From Steinernema hermaphroditum (taxonomy: Eukaryota; Nematoda; Chromadorea; Rhabditida; Steinernematidae), in NCBI GenBank assembly GCA_030435675.1, contig CM059622.1, forward strand, positions 2,294,001-2,358,000: a stretch of 64,000 nt of DNA, given 5' to 3'. Positions 50,266 to 61,080 of the stretch are shown here, in pieces; position 1 is the stretch's first letter, and each line of letters starts with the position of its first letter. Below the pieces are notes generated by a model. That model was not told where the DNA came from and ran no database searches. It saw nothing but the letters and a program-made list of their open reading frames with translations. The translations under genes were made by a program, and so were the position numbers.

Positions 50266-51210
50266 TTAACATGATCGTTCCACAATGAACCGTTCAAAAT
50301 CAGGCCTTTTCCACATTGTCAGCACAGCCTCTAACCACTTCACGCTTACTACGGGAACTCCACTGCTCCTTACCACGTCCATCTTCTTCATATTGGACAA
50401 TCCTAACGCTACTGTAGTCTCTGGCGTCACAACTTTTTGCACATCAGCGCCGAACCTCACCAAAGTTCTGCGGACTCCTGCCCTCGACGACTCCTTGCCT
50501 TTTGCTATAATCGCCACTTTCAGCCCATCGAGGACGTTCTTCCGCAGTTTGGAGACGATGTCACTCACAAGAAAAAGCTCTCCGGTCAGTTCGTGGTGGT
50601 CGTAGAAGATCGTATGGACCTGGGACAGTACCCTTTCCATGTTCTTTAGAACGGGCTCGTCTTCGCCGTCTTCGAAGAATCGGTACTGCTTCAGTTGCAC
50701 CACATTAGTCATGTCACCCCAGGCATCCTGACGATCATCGAGGATCGCGGCGTAGTCGAGTCCAAGAGGGAAGAGCTTCTTCAGATTCTTTGTCTTTACG
50801 TAGTTGTCGCCAAGTTGCCCACGAGTTACGACTCTCCCCTGGAATAGACGACCCTCGGGGTCGATGTGCTTCAAGATGGCCAAAGCGTATTTTCTCGTTG
50901 CGAGCGTAACCATGTAGAGTACGTAGAGCTTGGACATGCTCTCCAGGAATTCTCTGCAGGATGGTCTCACCTTGATCGTGTAATGGCCGCTATCTTTTGA
51001 TTCGATCCGGAAGAGGTCTTTGGAAGAAGGCCCATCGTAGTCTTCTTGTGAGTCGATGAGCGTTTGGTCCAAATCGACGAGGAGAGTAAGTCGTTTTTCT
51101 TTTAGAACAGACTTGGGAACTTCTTGACATTTGGTCCTTTGATCGGGTTTCGAAGGCTTCTTCTTTTTCTTCCACATTTCGAACTGAGTGGATGGATTCT
51201 CGGTTTTCAT
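50266..51210 (-). CDS. FCP1-like phosphatase with BRCT domain, copy B
   Basis: Intronless, 314 aa. Basic N-terminus (MWKKKKKPSKPDQRTK), DxDxT in LLVDLDQTLID (residues 46-50), KVRPSCREFLESMSKLYVLY, metal-binding AILDDRQDAWG, and BRCT with KVAIIAKGKESS, FGADVQKVV, GVPVVSVKWLEAVLTMWKRP. Both catalytic motifs are intact. TATATAA lies directly before the ATG; if this is a true TATA box, translation must start further in, for instance at Met12. Confidence 0.87.
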   Translation of the reverse strand: MKTENPSTQFEMWKKKKKPSKPDQRTKCQEVPKSVLKEKRLTLLVDLDQTLIDSQEDYDGPSSKDLFRIESKDSGHYTIKVRPSCREFLESMSKLYVLYMVTLATRKYALAILKHIDPEGRLFQGRVVTRGQLGDNYVKTKNLKKLFPLGLDYAAILDDRQDAWGDMTNVVQLKQYRFFEDGEDEPVLKNMERVLSQVHTIFYDHHELTGELFLVSDIVSKLRKNVLDGLKVAIIAKGKESSRAGVRRTLVRFGADVQKVVTPETTVALGLSNMKKMDVVRSSGVPVVSVKWLEAVLTMWKRPDFERFIVERSC

Positions 51211-51539
51211 TTATATACCGATATGGAGCACTACGCACTACTTTTCGGTAGTGCATAAATCACACATATAGGTAATACCGCAGAAATGCGACACGTGCAT
51301 ACCTCACCTCGAAGAACACAAGGAATACGTCCTGGAAATGGCCGCCTTCAGCGTCGATACTATCAGTACTAGCTACTATAAGAGTCCGCCGGCTGCTTCC
51401 TGGGTGTTCGGGTGGCTGTCCGGATTCCGGGCCCATCCAGGCTGCGGATGCATCGGCGGTTAGCGAAAGATCGGCTGTGGCGGGTGTGACGTCAACGCTG
51501 GAGTCCAGAACCACCCGCGCTGGCGGGAGGTTTCTGACA

Positions 51540-51805
51540 ATACTATCAGGAGAGCTTCCCCATATGGCGTAATCCAGCGGGTTCAAGTCGAGGCTGCTCG
51601 AGGTCAAACATACCTAAATATTGGGACAGATCTGCTTCGTGACGTCATCGATGATTTCGATCCAAGCGCCAGGGCCCAGTCTTGTTGAAGCACCCAGTTC
51701 TCCTTTTTTGGATGTTCTCGAGCGAATCTGGCCACTTCTGCCTTCATAATCCGTTTTTGATAGATTTTCGAGTCGATCTTGACTCCCTTTTCGACGAAAA
51801 CGGAG
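51540..51805 (-). mobile_element. Tc1/mariner transposase remnant
   Basis: Reading the minus strand, fragments EKGVKIDSKIYQKRIM, ENWVLQQDWALALGSKSS and SSLDLNPLDYAIWG match the order of a mariner-type catalytic region (KINS-like, QQDGAPAH, SLDLNPLDYAIWG). The frame is broken between the last two. No inverted ends were located. Confidence 0.75.
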
Positions 51806-52542
51806 TCAAGTCAAGAGTCAATTCGACCTTTTGCGCGTTCATCAGATGAGGGATTTGGTTGGGAAATAGTTTCTTGTGAAGTCAGCAGATCGAGGAGAAC
51901 CGGATTCCTCGGTCGTGTGGACTCTGAACTCTTGGAGTTTTTTTTGTCTCTCGACTGTTGTATCGGTCACTTACAAACGACCAAGGACAACTGAGAATGG
52001 TCGGATGTAGTCAAATTCAAGTCATTTACATTTACGGCCATTTACAAATAAGCAGAGGTAACAAGACGCACTCACAGGTCCCTGCTGGAAGCTGTGAGTC
52101 AAAAGCCAGATACAACTCTGGTCTCTTGTCAACTGAGAACCTTGATTCTACGCTCGTGCAGCGCTGATATCGATACGTGTTCGGGCCGACACTGTTTCCA
52201 ACTTCGCCTTGTACGCGATCCCATCAGAGAGCCTCCGACATGTGTCGGTTAAGAGGATAAAAGACTGTTCCGAACAAATCGTGAAAAATGCAGTTGTGAA
52301 TCTAGTACTTGTAGATCTATGTGTTGAGTTGAGCCGAAATGTTTTTGGAGGAATCTAGGTGTTCCAAGCGCTACGTGGAATGAGTTTTTCAGAATCGAAA
52401 AGTGATGACTAGAAATTCAAGGCAGTGAAACCGAATCGGCGAAATTTTGGCGCGGCTCGCATGGCTCCAGGTCAGTTTGCTCCCCGGCTTCAAAGGCATC
52501 GCTAATTCTCATACAAGCAATGCTTTGCGTAGAGGACATACC
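51806..52542. other. Upstream region of FCP1-like copy C
   Basis: About 740 bp without recognisable genes; small frames only. Confidence 0.4.
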
Positions 52543-52550
52543 TATATAAG
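52543..52550 (+). promoter_or_regulatory. Candidate TATA box of FCP1-like copy C
   Basis: TATATAAG, 68 bp before the ATG, with no SL acceptor between, suggesting a plain promoter rather than an operon position. Confidence 0.45.
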
Positions 52551-52610
52551 TCCTCAGTGGTATCTCTGCGATACGAAAACCGTTGCTATCACTGATACAC
52601 CCTCAGAGCC

Positions 52611-53472
52611 ATGCCTTCAGAATCGAAGAAGCTGACGTTGATTCTGGACTTGGACGAAACCTTGGTGAACTCGACTGAAGACTCGAAGCACAAAAAGATC
52701 ACTGTGAGCGTTCGACCCTACTGTTTTAAGTTCCTGGAGAGGATGTCCAAGCTCTATGAGCTGCACGTGGTCACTCTAAGCAAGTCCTACTACGCGCACA
52801 AGGTGGTGAAACATCTCGATCCTGAACGGCGACTCATCGATAGGGTCTTAACACGATCCGAACTTGAGGTCTTTAGCAAAACCGAAAATATCCACAAGCT
52901 CTACCCCGAAGGATTGGACCAGACGGTGATTCTAGACGACCGCTTAGACGTCTGGGACTACAAGGAGAACGTGATCCAGGTGAAGAAGTATCAGTTCTTC
53001 AAGAAGGGCCGAAAACATGAAGAAGACGATGTTCTCAAGCACATGGAGAGGGTCCTCACCGACGTTCATCGCATCTTCCACGACTACTTGGATGAGAATG
53101 GGTACCGTCTAGACATGTGGAATGTCATGGTCGACTACCGTATGAACATCCTGAGCGGTGTCTATGTGATAGTCCTAGGAGATGCCTCGGAAAAGAGGGA
53201 AATCGCCCAACGAGTGACCTATTTCGGAGCGGAAGTGAGGAGGAACGAAGATTACGGTAGTCGTGGATGCATCCGGTGGACGAGAGGATAACGAAGAGGT
53301 GGCCGGAATGCCGATGGTTTCGGTCAAGTGGGTCGAAGCGGTGGAGGCTCGCTGGAAGATGCCCGATTTCGAAGAGTTCCGAGTGGAGAAACCTGTCAAG
53401 GGCGAGACAGAGAAGTGCGGCCCGAGGGTGAAGCTAGAAATGCCATGGGGAAACTTTCCCCTTCTGAAGTGA
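52611..53472 (+). pseudogene. FCP1-like copy C, BRCT broken by a 2-base deletion
   Basis: Intronless. The FCPH part is intact: LTLILDLDETLVN (DxDxT at residues 13-17), SVRPYCFKFLERMSKLYELH, VILDDRLDVWD. In the BRCT the frame fails at 53251-53260: this copy has GATTACGGTAGTC where copy D has GATACTACGGTAGTC, a loss of two bases. The first frame therefore ends at 53291 (226 aa), while the second frame continues the BRCT (GMPMVSVKWVEAVEARWKMP) to a stop at 53470-53472. A protein with phosphatase domain only could still be made, so loss of function is not certain. Convergent with guanylate kinase, 70 bp away. Confidence 0.8.
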
Positions 53473-53541
53473 TGCGTTTCGATGAAATAAAATGTAGTGC
53501 AAAAAGCCAAAATATACAGTGGATGCGAAAAATACATAAAA

Positions 53542-55955
53542 TCAAAGGACTTGGACGGCGTCGACGGCGTTGAGTTCGTCGAGAAGGGCGTTGCCGAATT
53601 CGAGGTAGGCGTCTTCCAGATGGTCGTTGATGATCACATGGTTGAACAGGTGAGGCTCGTTTTGAACTGAAAATACGCACATGAGATTCTGGTTCCTAGT
53701 GCAAAAACGAATTTTTCGCTCATTTCCTCATCACCCACTAGGTAAAGGGTTCAGATTGGGCCTAAAACAGGCTTGGTGATCCTAATGGGTTCGGATTCCG
53801 GATACCGTCGTCACTGTTTGGCTTGATTATGTCCCTATAATGAAGCCAAACTGATCTGGACCATACAAATTTTGGTGTAACAGTCTTTTAAAGTCTCATC
53901 TTATAAGGTAATAATCCAGCCGATGATTCATCCATTGCTAGTAGCATTCAATGAGGGGACTATTCATTGACGAATTAAAAGGATACCCTCATCCCAGTGA
54001 TTCTAAGCAGTCCTTTTCTAGGCTTGATTAGCATCATTGCCTCATCATGTCAATCAACTTTGAACTCGAGCCATTTCTGGCCCTTACGTGTTCCTTTTTG
54101 TGTATTTGAAAAGGGGGGTGAAACAGTTCTACCTGCTTCAGCGTATTCTGCCGCATTCTTCAGCTTCCTCTTGATGTTCTCTTCGCTGAGATATTCGCGA
54201 CTCCGCAAACGCTCTTCCTAAACAGCCTAACAGCTCGATTGGCTCTTGGCACGACCCACCATTATCTTCAGCGAGGGAGGCAGAACGGCGATGTAGTTCG
54301 CGTTCAGGTGACGGTACTTGAGGCTTCTAACTCCCTGAAGTTCGACGTCCAGAATGACGATTTTGCCAGTTTTTAGCGCTTCTTCCAGAGCGTTCTTGCT
54401 AAATTGTTCAGGTTTCAGGTACTGTAGGGAGTGACTATCAAGACCTTATTCCGTTGAAGTGACCGTCACTGTAGGTATGCTCCAGTAGTTCGCCGCTTTC
54501 CACCATTCGGTACATTTCCACTCGATCCACGAACCAGTGTTCGGCGCCGTTTTCCTCCCCTTTGTCCTCTCGCGGGAGTCGGGTGGTGTCTGAAGTGATT
54601 TTGTCGTAAAAAACGATGTTTGAAAACATTATGAGTCAGTCAAATCACCATGTTTTACAAGAGAATCTCTGAAAATTGGCCCGCGAATTCTTATGCATTT
54701 CACTCGTGAGACGATTAATGAGACCAGGCAACTGACTTCAAATTATAGCCCTACGCCCCCAATTTGCACTCGACATTTCGCTTTCTGCGCATTCACTCCC
54801 AAAAGTGGAGTTTTTGTAGAGTTTGTCGTTCCATCTCGATGGACTCTCTATGAAAAGCAACTGTTTCTGAAATTCAGTTGTTGTTCAGTAACTTTTTTGT
54901 TCTTCGATAGGGATAAGTGCGAAGAGAGCGCTATGACAATAATAAAATGCTAAATTAAATCCCCTAAATCAGGTTATTTCGGGGTGAATTTGGAAATATT
55001 CGTCATTGATCGGTCGAAATGAAATGTGACTTTTTGTCTTCTACGATCCAGCAAATACGCTCATATCCGTACAAGAGATCGTACACAATCTAAGATGATA
55101 GTTTAATATACATTGTCATACATTGAGCTAAAATGTGACTCGGCGAATTAAGAGGATGTTCACGGTGACTGATTTTCAATAGCCAGCGGATATGTCTACG
55201 GATATCGATCGAGTACTCTAACTATTGAAGCACCAGAAACAAGGAGTGAACGGAACCAATGTTTGAAACGCTCACTAAGCGTTAGTTTCAACCTTCGGAC
55301 ACAGTAGAAAAGCATTTACGCCTGGTGCATGGGTCTTTCAGTTGTGTCCCCATAAACTCGGCAAACTAGTCCCAAGGGACGTTTTCGGAATGCGTTTCTC
55401 TTGTTCTGTTGGTAGGCTTTGTGTTCAGCTCAAAAAGTTGTAAGGATCGAAATAGCAATTCGGAAGAAAAACACGGCTTGGATCGTGGCATTCATCGAGT
55501 GGTTTTCTTCAAATTTCCTCTATTCGACACGTTCATCTTTTCCGCTTTCGGCTTTTTATAGGACTGTGCCAAAGGTGTTATGCTTTAGCATTCTGATATC
55601 CGGCAGGCCAAGATGTAAACAGCGCCATTAGGCGACCACTACGTAGACACTCTCTAGTTGGCCGTTCAAAGACGGACTTTTTTTTAAGGAATTTGGGTTC
55701 AAAAGTTTCAAAGAGACAACATTTCCTCACAAATTTGTAGAGACACAGAGGTCGTGACAAATGACCAAACTATTAGATCCTATGACGAGACCAGCCGTCT
55801 CATCGCCCATTATACATCTTACTATACAGTCATAACTTACGCGAAACCACGAAAGCGAACGCTTTCGGATATCTCTCCTGAGCTAGCTTCAGAATAGCCG
55901 ATTTTCCGACGCCGGAGGGGCCAGAGATGACGACTATCTTCGACAAGCCGACCAT
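53542..55955 (-). CDS. Guanylate kinase
   Basis: Converts GMP to GDP with ATP. Five minus-strand exons, 55955-55841, 54589-54445, 54398-54260, 54217-54133 and 53666-53542, join in frame (202 aa, normal length). P-loop ISGPSGVGKSAILKLA, then SHTTRLPREDKGEENGAEHW, ELLEHTYSDGHFNGI, IVILDVELQGVRSLK, the lid/helix LRSREYLSEENIKRKL, and PHLFNHVIINDHLEDAYLEF. Intron 1 is 1251 bp, far longer than the others (43-466 bp), without a nested gene that I can see. The final residues run close to the 3' end of FCP1-like copy C. Confidence 0.93.
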
Positions 55956-56266
55956 GTTTATGTGGCTCGAAAGGTGTGGCCTTCACCGATAGAGAAAGCC
56001 GATGAATTCTGAAATCGCGTGTCAGGACTATATCAAGGGCTTGAGGTCTAAATATGGCTACTAACCGAAGAGAATAATTTATCGGTCATGGAGTGTTGTT
56101 GTTTATGATGGAATGGGCGATCTTTGAGATATCGAAAGTCCAAATTTCCAAGTTGTCTGTCAAGATAAAGCGATGCTTTTGTGGCACTACTTACCTGTAT
56201 CGCTTTCTGGAGATTTTGACAATTTAGGAAAGGGCATCATCGGTGTGTACAACTTGAACTTGAACC

Positions 56267-56500
56267 ATGGCTACTGGACTTCCCTTTTCTGTCAAGTCCC
56301 ATACCATCACTAAGGAGCAAAAGGGTTATTGCGGCATCTTCGTTCTTCTGTTCGTCCTTCTCTGTCTCGTAGACAGTCCCTTCAAGTCTAGCAGAACTCA
56401 GAGTCTCCTTATTTCCTTCATCGGAGTCTGTCTTAGCGGTGTCGTCTATCGCTACGTCATCAAGGACAAACTCGAAAAATATTACGATCTGCCTATGTAG
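56267..56500 (+). CDS. Small two-pass membrane protein, unknown
   Basis: 77 aa, single exon. Two hydrophobic helices (GIFVLLFVLLCLV and SLLISFIGVCLSGVVYRYVI) and a short charged tail (KDKLEKYYDLPM). A GACAATTTAG acceptor lies about 40 bp upstream, and AATAAA follows the stop by about 55 bp. It looks like an organellar or ER small subunit, but I cannot name a family. Confidence 0.6.
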   Translation: MATGLPFSVKSHTITKEQKGYCGIFVLLFVLLCLVDSPFKSSRTQSLLISFIGVCLSGVVYRYVIKDKLEKYYDLPM

Positions 56501-56586
56501 AGAATAAGTAAAGAAAATCCTAAAGTGTTTGAGTGTCTTGTGATAAATTTTGTGAAATAAAATTTTTGCTGTGAGATAATCACTAT

Positions 56587-57536
56587 AAGGTGTTCAAAAA
56601 GTTCTGCAACACAAGAATGCGGTGATTTTTGGAACAAAAGGCACCGTTATCGGAAAACGAACAGCAGTAACTTATTCAGCGTGCAAAACTGCACATATTC
56701 AAAATGGGTATCACTCGAAGTGACCACCTCCAGCGTTGATAAAGGCTTAAAAACGTTTCTTGAAAATTAGGCCAAAGCACGCAGGGGTTTCCGGAGTAAT
56801 TCCTTCCTAGGCTTGCTTCAGTCTTCTCTTCGGGGAGTCTATGGTGGCTTGGCGTCTTCGCCAGACCTTCTTCTCTAGAATGTACCGAATTGCGCAATTC
56901 ACCGGATTCAGATCCAGTGATTTGGACGGCCAACTGTTTTTGGTCCCCATTCAGGGAATTTGCTTTTCGCGTATGGTCCAAAGGGTGCGATCGTAGATTT
57001 CAATCCGTAGGCGGGTGCCCAGTCATGCTGATACACATAAACCCAGTCCGAGAAGTGTTTTTCGGCCCTGGGAATCAGATGCGCTGCCAAGATCCCTTAT
57101 TGGTGCACATGAGAGTCGATTTTCACACCCTTTTCAACGAAAACCAGGGAAATTTTGCTACTTGCGCAGATTTCGCCCCAAACCATCACAGAATTGGGCA
57201 GCTAGATTGTTCCCAATATTTTCGCACGTGGCGTGCCCTTCTGCATCTGTTCGGTGTGATTCTGACTGTTTTTGATCGCTTCAGTCGTAAAAATTTGCCC
57301 ATCCGAGAAGGTCATATTGCGGAATGCAGACCTACGTGCCTTGGCCTAATGTTTAAGGAACGTTTTTTTTAAAAAGTCTGTATAAACGCTGGAGGTGGTC
57401 AATTTGAGTGACACTCACTTTGAATATGTGCAGTTTTGCACGCTGAATAGGGTACTGCTGTTCGTTTTCCGATAACGATGCGTTTTGTTCCAAAAATCAC
57501 CGCATTCTTGTGTTGCAGAACTTTCTGAACACGCTG
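56587..57536 (-). mobile_element. Degenerate Tc1/mariner element with inverted ends
   Basis: Long inverted ends of about 150 bp (left AAGGTGTTCAAAAAGTTCTG, right on the minus strand CAGCGTGTTCAGAAAGTTCT) flanked by TA on both sides. Inside, on the minus strand, transposase fragments are visible: WVYVYQHDWAPAYGLKST (QQDGAPAH-like) and FPEWGPK. Several frames are broken, so it is not autonomous. The QxDWA variant is shared with the remnant at 51.6 kb, suggesting one family. Confidence 0.8.
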
Positions 57537-57673
57537 TATTACACGCGGATACATTGAAGGTACACGAACTGTGATTATTTAGTAAAATGTTCCTTTATGA
57601 GACCAATATTGCCATGAAGCCCTGGGTGAAATGATTCTCAAAGTAGTCAACATTCCACAAGGAGTTAACACTA

Positions 57674-57747
57674 GCCGCCATAGCTCAGTCGGTTAGAGCG
57701 TGGGTCTAATAAGCCCAAGGTCGCAGGTTCGACCCCTGCTGGCGGCA
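57674..57747 (+). tRNA. tRNA-Ile (AAT)
   Basis: 74 nt. Acceptor GCCGCCA with TGGCGGC and discriminator A, D arm AGCTCAGTCGGTTAGAGC, anticodon loop TCTAATAAG (AAT), T arm CAGGTTCGACCCCTG. A T-run follows. Confidence 0.95.
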
Positions 57748-57881
57748 AAATCTTTTGATATCTTTTTTTATTTTGTGCTATCTTTTAACTGATGGCTCTT
57801 CTTTTATGTTCATCTCATTAGAGTGACAGTAGCAATAATAAAGAAAATGACCACTTTTCCCACAAAACAGCAAAAGGTTTT

Positions 57882-57954
57882 GATCTCGGGCGGGCTCGAA
57901 CTGCCGGCCTTCTGTGTGTTAGACAGATGTGATAACCACTACACAACGAGATCT
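57882..57954 (-). tRNA. tRNA-Val (AAC), one T-stem mismatch
   Basis: 73 nt. Acceptor GATCTCG pairs CGAGATC, D arm GTGTAGTGGTTATCAC, anticodon loop CTAACAC (AAC), T arm with GGCAGTTCGAGCCC where the copy at 61287 has GGCGGTTCGAGCCC. The A creates one T-stem mismatch; activity uncertain. Confidence 0.8.
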
Positions 57955-58238
57955 CCTTTCGGGCAGCCTACCATGTAATACTTACCAGTGGCGCCAAACA
58001 TCATGCTGTATCATTTCATATGGTCCTCAACCGCACTCCTATCCACAACGTAACTGGCTGTTTACATGAGCTATGAACCTCTAGAAAGTCACGTATGTTT
58101 CCGAAAGAGTTCAGAAACCACATGATAAACATCTTGTGGAACACAACATTCTCAACAGCACCAATGCTACCGTAATGCTGCAGTAGCAATGCATCCATCC
58201 ATATAACAATCCTCAATGAGCGCATAACGATTAATCCG

Positions 58239-59213
58239 ATGGCCATGAAACTCTGTTTTCACACATTGATCGCCAAGGGTTTCTGCTGCTTCTGTGGAGC
58301 GGACCTCACCCAACCGCTCGTCCCCGAACCGCAGACCCAAGAAGACCCTTTCGAGTACAAGAAGCTGACACTCTTCGTCGACTTGGACCACACACTCATT
58401 CACTCAACGCGACATAAGGACTTGAAGAGTGGGAAAAGCGTCGTCAGGACGAGCATTCGGCCCCACTGCATCCGCTTTCTAGAGAGCATGTCTAAACTCT
58501 ATGAAATGCACGTAATCACCCTGGCCGGAAAGGGATACGCGCAGAAAATTGTCAAAGAATTGGATCCGGAAGAGCGATTCTTCGGGGGAAGGCTGATAGC
58601 GAGGAACAAGCTGGGAAGCACCGATTGCAAGACGAAAAAGTTGAGGAAGCTGTTCCCGTCCGGGTTGAAGTACACGGCCATCATCGACGACCGCTGGGAC
58701 GTGTGGGACTACATGGATAACGTGGTCCAGGTGAGAATGTACGAGTGCTACTGGAGGCCTGGTGATCCAGGGAAACCAAAAGAAGACGACGTCTTGCTGC
58801 ATATGGAGAGGGTGCTGACAGAAGTCCACCAAAGGTTCTATAGCAACTACGAGACGTCGGGAGAGTTCTTGGACCTGAAGGCCATCATCGGAGAGTACCG
58901 TAGAAGTGTCCTGAAATCAGTGCGTGTGGTCCTCTCAGGCAGAGAACAGATGGAAGAAGACAAGAAGACGGCAGTGACAGATGCTTTAACGATATTCGGA
59001 GCAGAGCTACAAGCAACTGTGACCTCAGATACTACGGTAGTCATCGAGATGGCCGAAGATAAAAAGATAAGAACTCAAGCCGAGGGGGCGGGCGTTCCTG
59101 TGGTAGGACTGCATTGGTTGAGGGCGGTGACTGATCAGTGGAAGAGAGTGGATTTCGATGGATTCATGCTGGGAGCGACAGTTCCCGTAGAGGAGAAGAT
59201 TGTGGAGTTTTGA
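58239..59213 (+). CDS. FCP1-like phosphatase with BRCT domain, copy D
   Basis: Intronless, 324 aa. The N-terminus CFHTLIAKGFCCFCGADLTQ recalls the conserved CxH..KGxCxxCGxDL element just before the phosphatase domain of full-length FCP1, tying the cluster to FCP1 rather than to SCP-type phosphatases. DxDxT in LFVDLDHTLIH (residues 48-52), SIRPHCIRFLESMSKLYEMH, metal-binding AIIDDRWDVWD, and a BRCT with FGAELQATV, DTTVVIEMA, GVPVVGLHWLRAVTDQWKRV. All catalytic residues are intact. Confidence 0.88.
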   Translation: MAMKLCFHTLIAKGFCCFCGADLTQPLVPEPQTQEDPFEYKKLTLFVDLDHTLIHSTRHKDLKSGKSVVRTSIRPHCIRFLESMSKLYEMHVITLAGKGYAQKIVKELDPEERFFGGRLIARNKLGSTDCKTKKLRKLFPSGLKYTAIIDDRWDVWDYMDNVVQVRMYECYWRPGDPGKPKEDDVLLHMERVLTEVHQRFYSNYETSGEFLDLKAIIGEYRRSVLKSVRVVLSGREQMEEDKKTAVTDALTIFGAELQATVTSDTTVVIEMAEDKKIRTQAEGAGVPVVGLHWLRAVTDQWKRVDFDGFMLGATVPVEEKIVEF

Positions 59214-59393
59214 AGACATGGACGTATCAATTAAACTCGTATTCCACTTAAAGGTTTTGGACCTTAACAACAGCTCATGTAAACAGCAGGTTACGTCGTG
59301 GATAGAAGTGCGGCTGAGGATGTGGTATGGTGGTTTAATGTGGTGCTACTGGCAAGTATTACATGGTAGGCTAGGTGAAAGGCGATCTCGTGG

Positions 59394-59450
59394 TGTAGTG
59401 GTTATCACATCTGTGTAACACACAGAAGGCCGGCGGTTCCGCCCGACTTT
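59394..59450 (+). tRNA. tRNA-Val pseudogene, truncated T arm
   Basis: Begins GATCTCGTGGTGTAGTGGTT like the intact copies. The anticodon stem has a C-to-G change and about eight bases of the T loop and stem are missing (CGGTTCCGCCCGA). Confidence 0.85.
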
Positions 59451-59568
59451 TGCTGTTTTGTGGGAAAATGGTTATTCTTTTATAACATGGAATGCCATTG
59501 TGCAATATAATGAGATAGACACAACAAGGAATTATTTGTGACAAACTGTAGAGTAGAGCAAAAGATTT

Positions 59569-59642
59569 TGCCGCCAGCAGGAGTCGAACCTGCGACCTTG
59601 GGCTTATTAGACCCACGCTCTAACCGACTGAGCTATGGCGGC
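59569..59642 (-). tRNA. tRNA-Ile (AAT)
   Basis: Inverted copy of the gene at 57674. One T-stem change (GGTTCGACTCCTG) converts a pair to G-T wobble or mismatch. Anticodon and acceptor are intact. Confidence 0.88.
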
Positions 59643-59795
59643 CCGTTGGAATAGTCTTGTGGGGGTTGAACAATTTGAGAACTGCCTTATCAGGCTGATG
59701 ATTGACATCAATGCTATGAAAGCGCTGTTTTCACAGGTTTATGCATTACTTTGATAAGTATAAACGGTTACATATCAAGAGCCACACGACATAAA

Positions 59796-60881
59796 ATGGC
59801 CATAGATCCTGATTCCGGTACCCCAATGGAAATGGAGGACTCGGAGCATGTTCAGCCGAAGAATCAAGATGAAGAATCCAACGTTGAAGTGGTTATCAAA
59901 GGGGATGCTGGGCAAGATTCCCAAGAGTCCAACAAAGAGCTTCCTGATCCTATCCATGGCGACGACATCTCTGCAATTCCGATGGAGATTCAAGAAGAGA
60001 ATAAGACCCAAGAACCGAGGAAACTAATCCTTTTGGTGGACCTCGACGGCACCCTAATCCACTCGACAAAACACCGCTACAAAGGCCATTTATCCGAGGA
60101 TATCTTCGAGATGACCTTTGACGACAAGGACAGGAAGAAGACGACCGTGAAGGTGCGACCCTACTGCAGGGAGTTCCTAGAAGCCATGTCGCGACTGTTT
60201 GAGATGCACGTCGTGACCCTGAGCTCACGAGGCTATGCTCTGAAGATCGTGGAGCACCTCGATCCAGAAGGGCGCTTCTTCGGAGGTAGGGTCATCAGCC
60301 GAGATGAGCTTGGCTATCGCCGTAACAAGGACACTTACTTCAACGTTCTCTTCCGCGAAAGTCTGCCATTCACAATCATTCTAGACAACCTGTCTGATGT
60401 TTGGGACCACATGGGCAATGTCGTCCAGTTGAAGACGTACAAGTATTTCAAGAAGAACGGAGCGGAACCTCGAAGAAACGAAGACGATGATAACCTGGAG
60501 CACATAGAAAGGGTTCTTACAGATGTACATTCCCGATTCCAGAGCCACTTTAAGGCCGTAGGAGAGTACTTGGATATGCGGAGCGCCATAGCTGAGTACC
60601 GAAGAAGTGTTCTGAAAGGCGTGAAGGTGGTTGTTTCGGCAGAGGCGCCATGGGTGACGAAGCCGACCGCTTTGCTGACGAAGAACGTCGTCAGCGCTAT
60701 GCTGAGCCGTTTCGGTGCTGAAGTTCAAGACACCGTGACTCGAGAGACTACAGTAATCGTGGAGCTGTGGGACAAGACGACGAGAGTGCCCACTATTCCA
60801 GTGGTTTGGAGCTCGTGGCTGTATTCGGTGTTGGAGGAGTGGCAATTGCCCGATTTTGGAAAACATCTTTTGTCGTACTAG
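59796..60881 (+). CDS. FCP1-like phosphatase with altered active site, copy E
   Basis: Intronless, 361 aa from the chosen ATG (an upstream in-frame ATG at 59751 adds 15 residues; the later one matches the style of copy A). A 75-residue acidic Glu/Asp/Gln-rich N-terminus precedes LLVDLDGTLIH (DxDxT intact) and KVRPYCREFLEAMSRLFEMH. The motif that is ILDDR in the other copies reads IILDNLSDVWD, so one metal-binding Asp is Asn (60387-60389) and Arg is Leu. BRCT: KVVVSAEAP, FGAEVQDTV, ETTVIVELWDK, WSSWLYSVLEEWQLPD. It may be catalytically weak or dead while still binding substrate. Confidence 0.87.
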   Translation: MAIDPDSGTPMEMEDSEHVQPKNQDEESNVEVVIKGDAGQDSQESNKELPDPIHGDDISAIPMEIQEENKTQEPRKLILLVDLDGTLIHSTKHRYKGHLSEDIFEMTFDDKDRKKTTVKVRPYCREFLEAMSRLFEMHVVTLSSRGYALKIVEHLDPEGRFFGGRVISRDELGYRRNKDTYFNVLFRESLPFTIILDNLSDVWDHMGNVVQLKTYKYFKKNGAEPRRNEDDDNLEHIERVLTDVHSRFQSHFKAVGEYLDMRSAIAEYRRSVLKGVKVVVSAEAPWVTKPTALLTKNVVSAMLSRFGAEVQDTVTRETTVIVELWDKTTRVPTIPVVWSSWLYSVLEEWQLPDFGKHLLSY

Positions 60882-61080
60882 ACGTGCGTATCCAAGCTGT
60901 TCATGTTGATAAATATCTGTTTTTGCGGTACAGGCAGACAAGAGACGATAAACGTCGCTTACGATATCTTCGAGCATACAGGATGATGTGGAAATGTAGA
61001 AAATCGATTCGTCGGTCGATTATAGAGAGCTTTAAACATCAGTTTGACAGTGATGACATTCTGATGGACGAAAGCCATCA

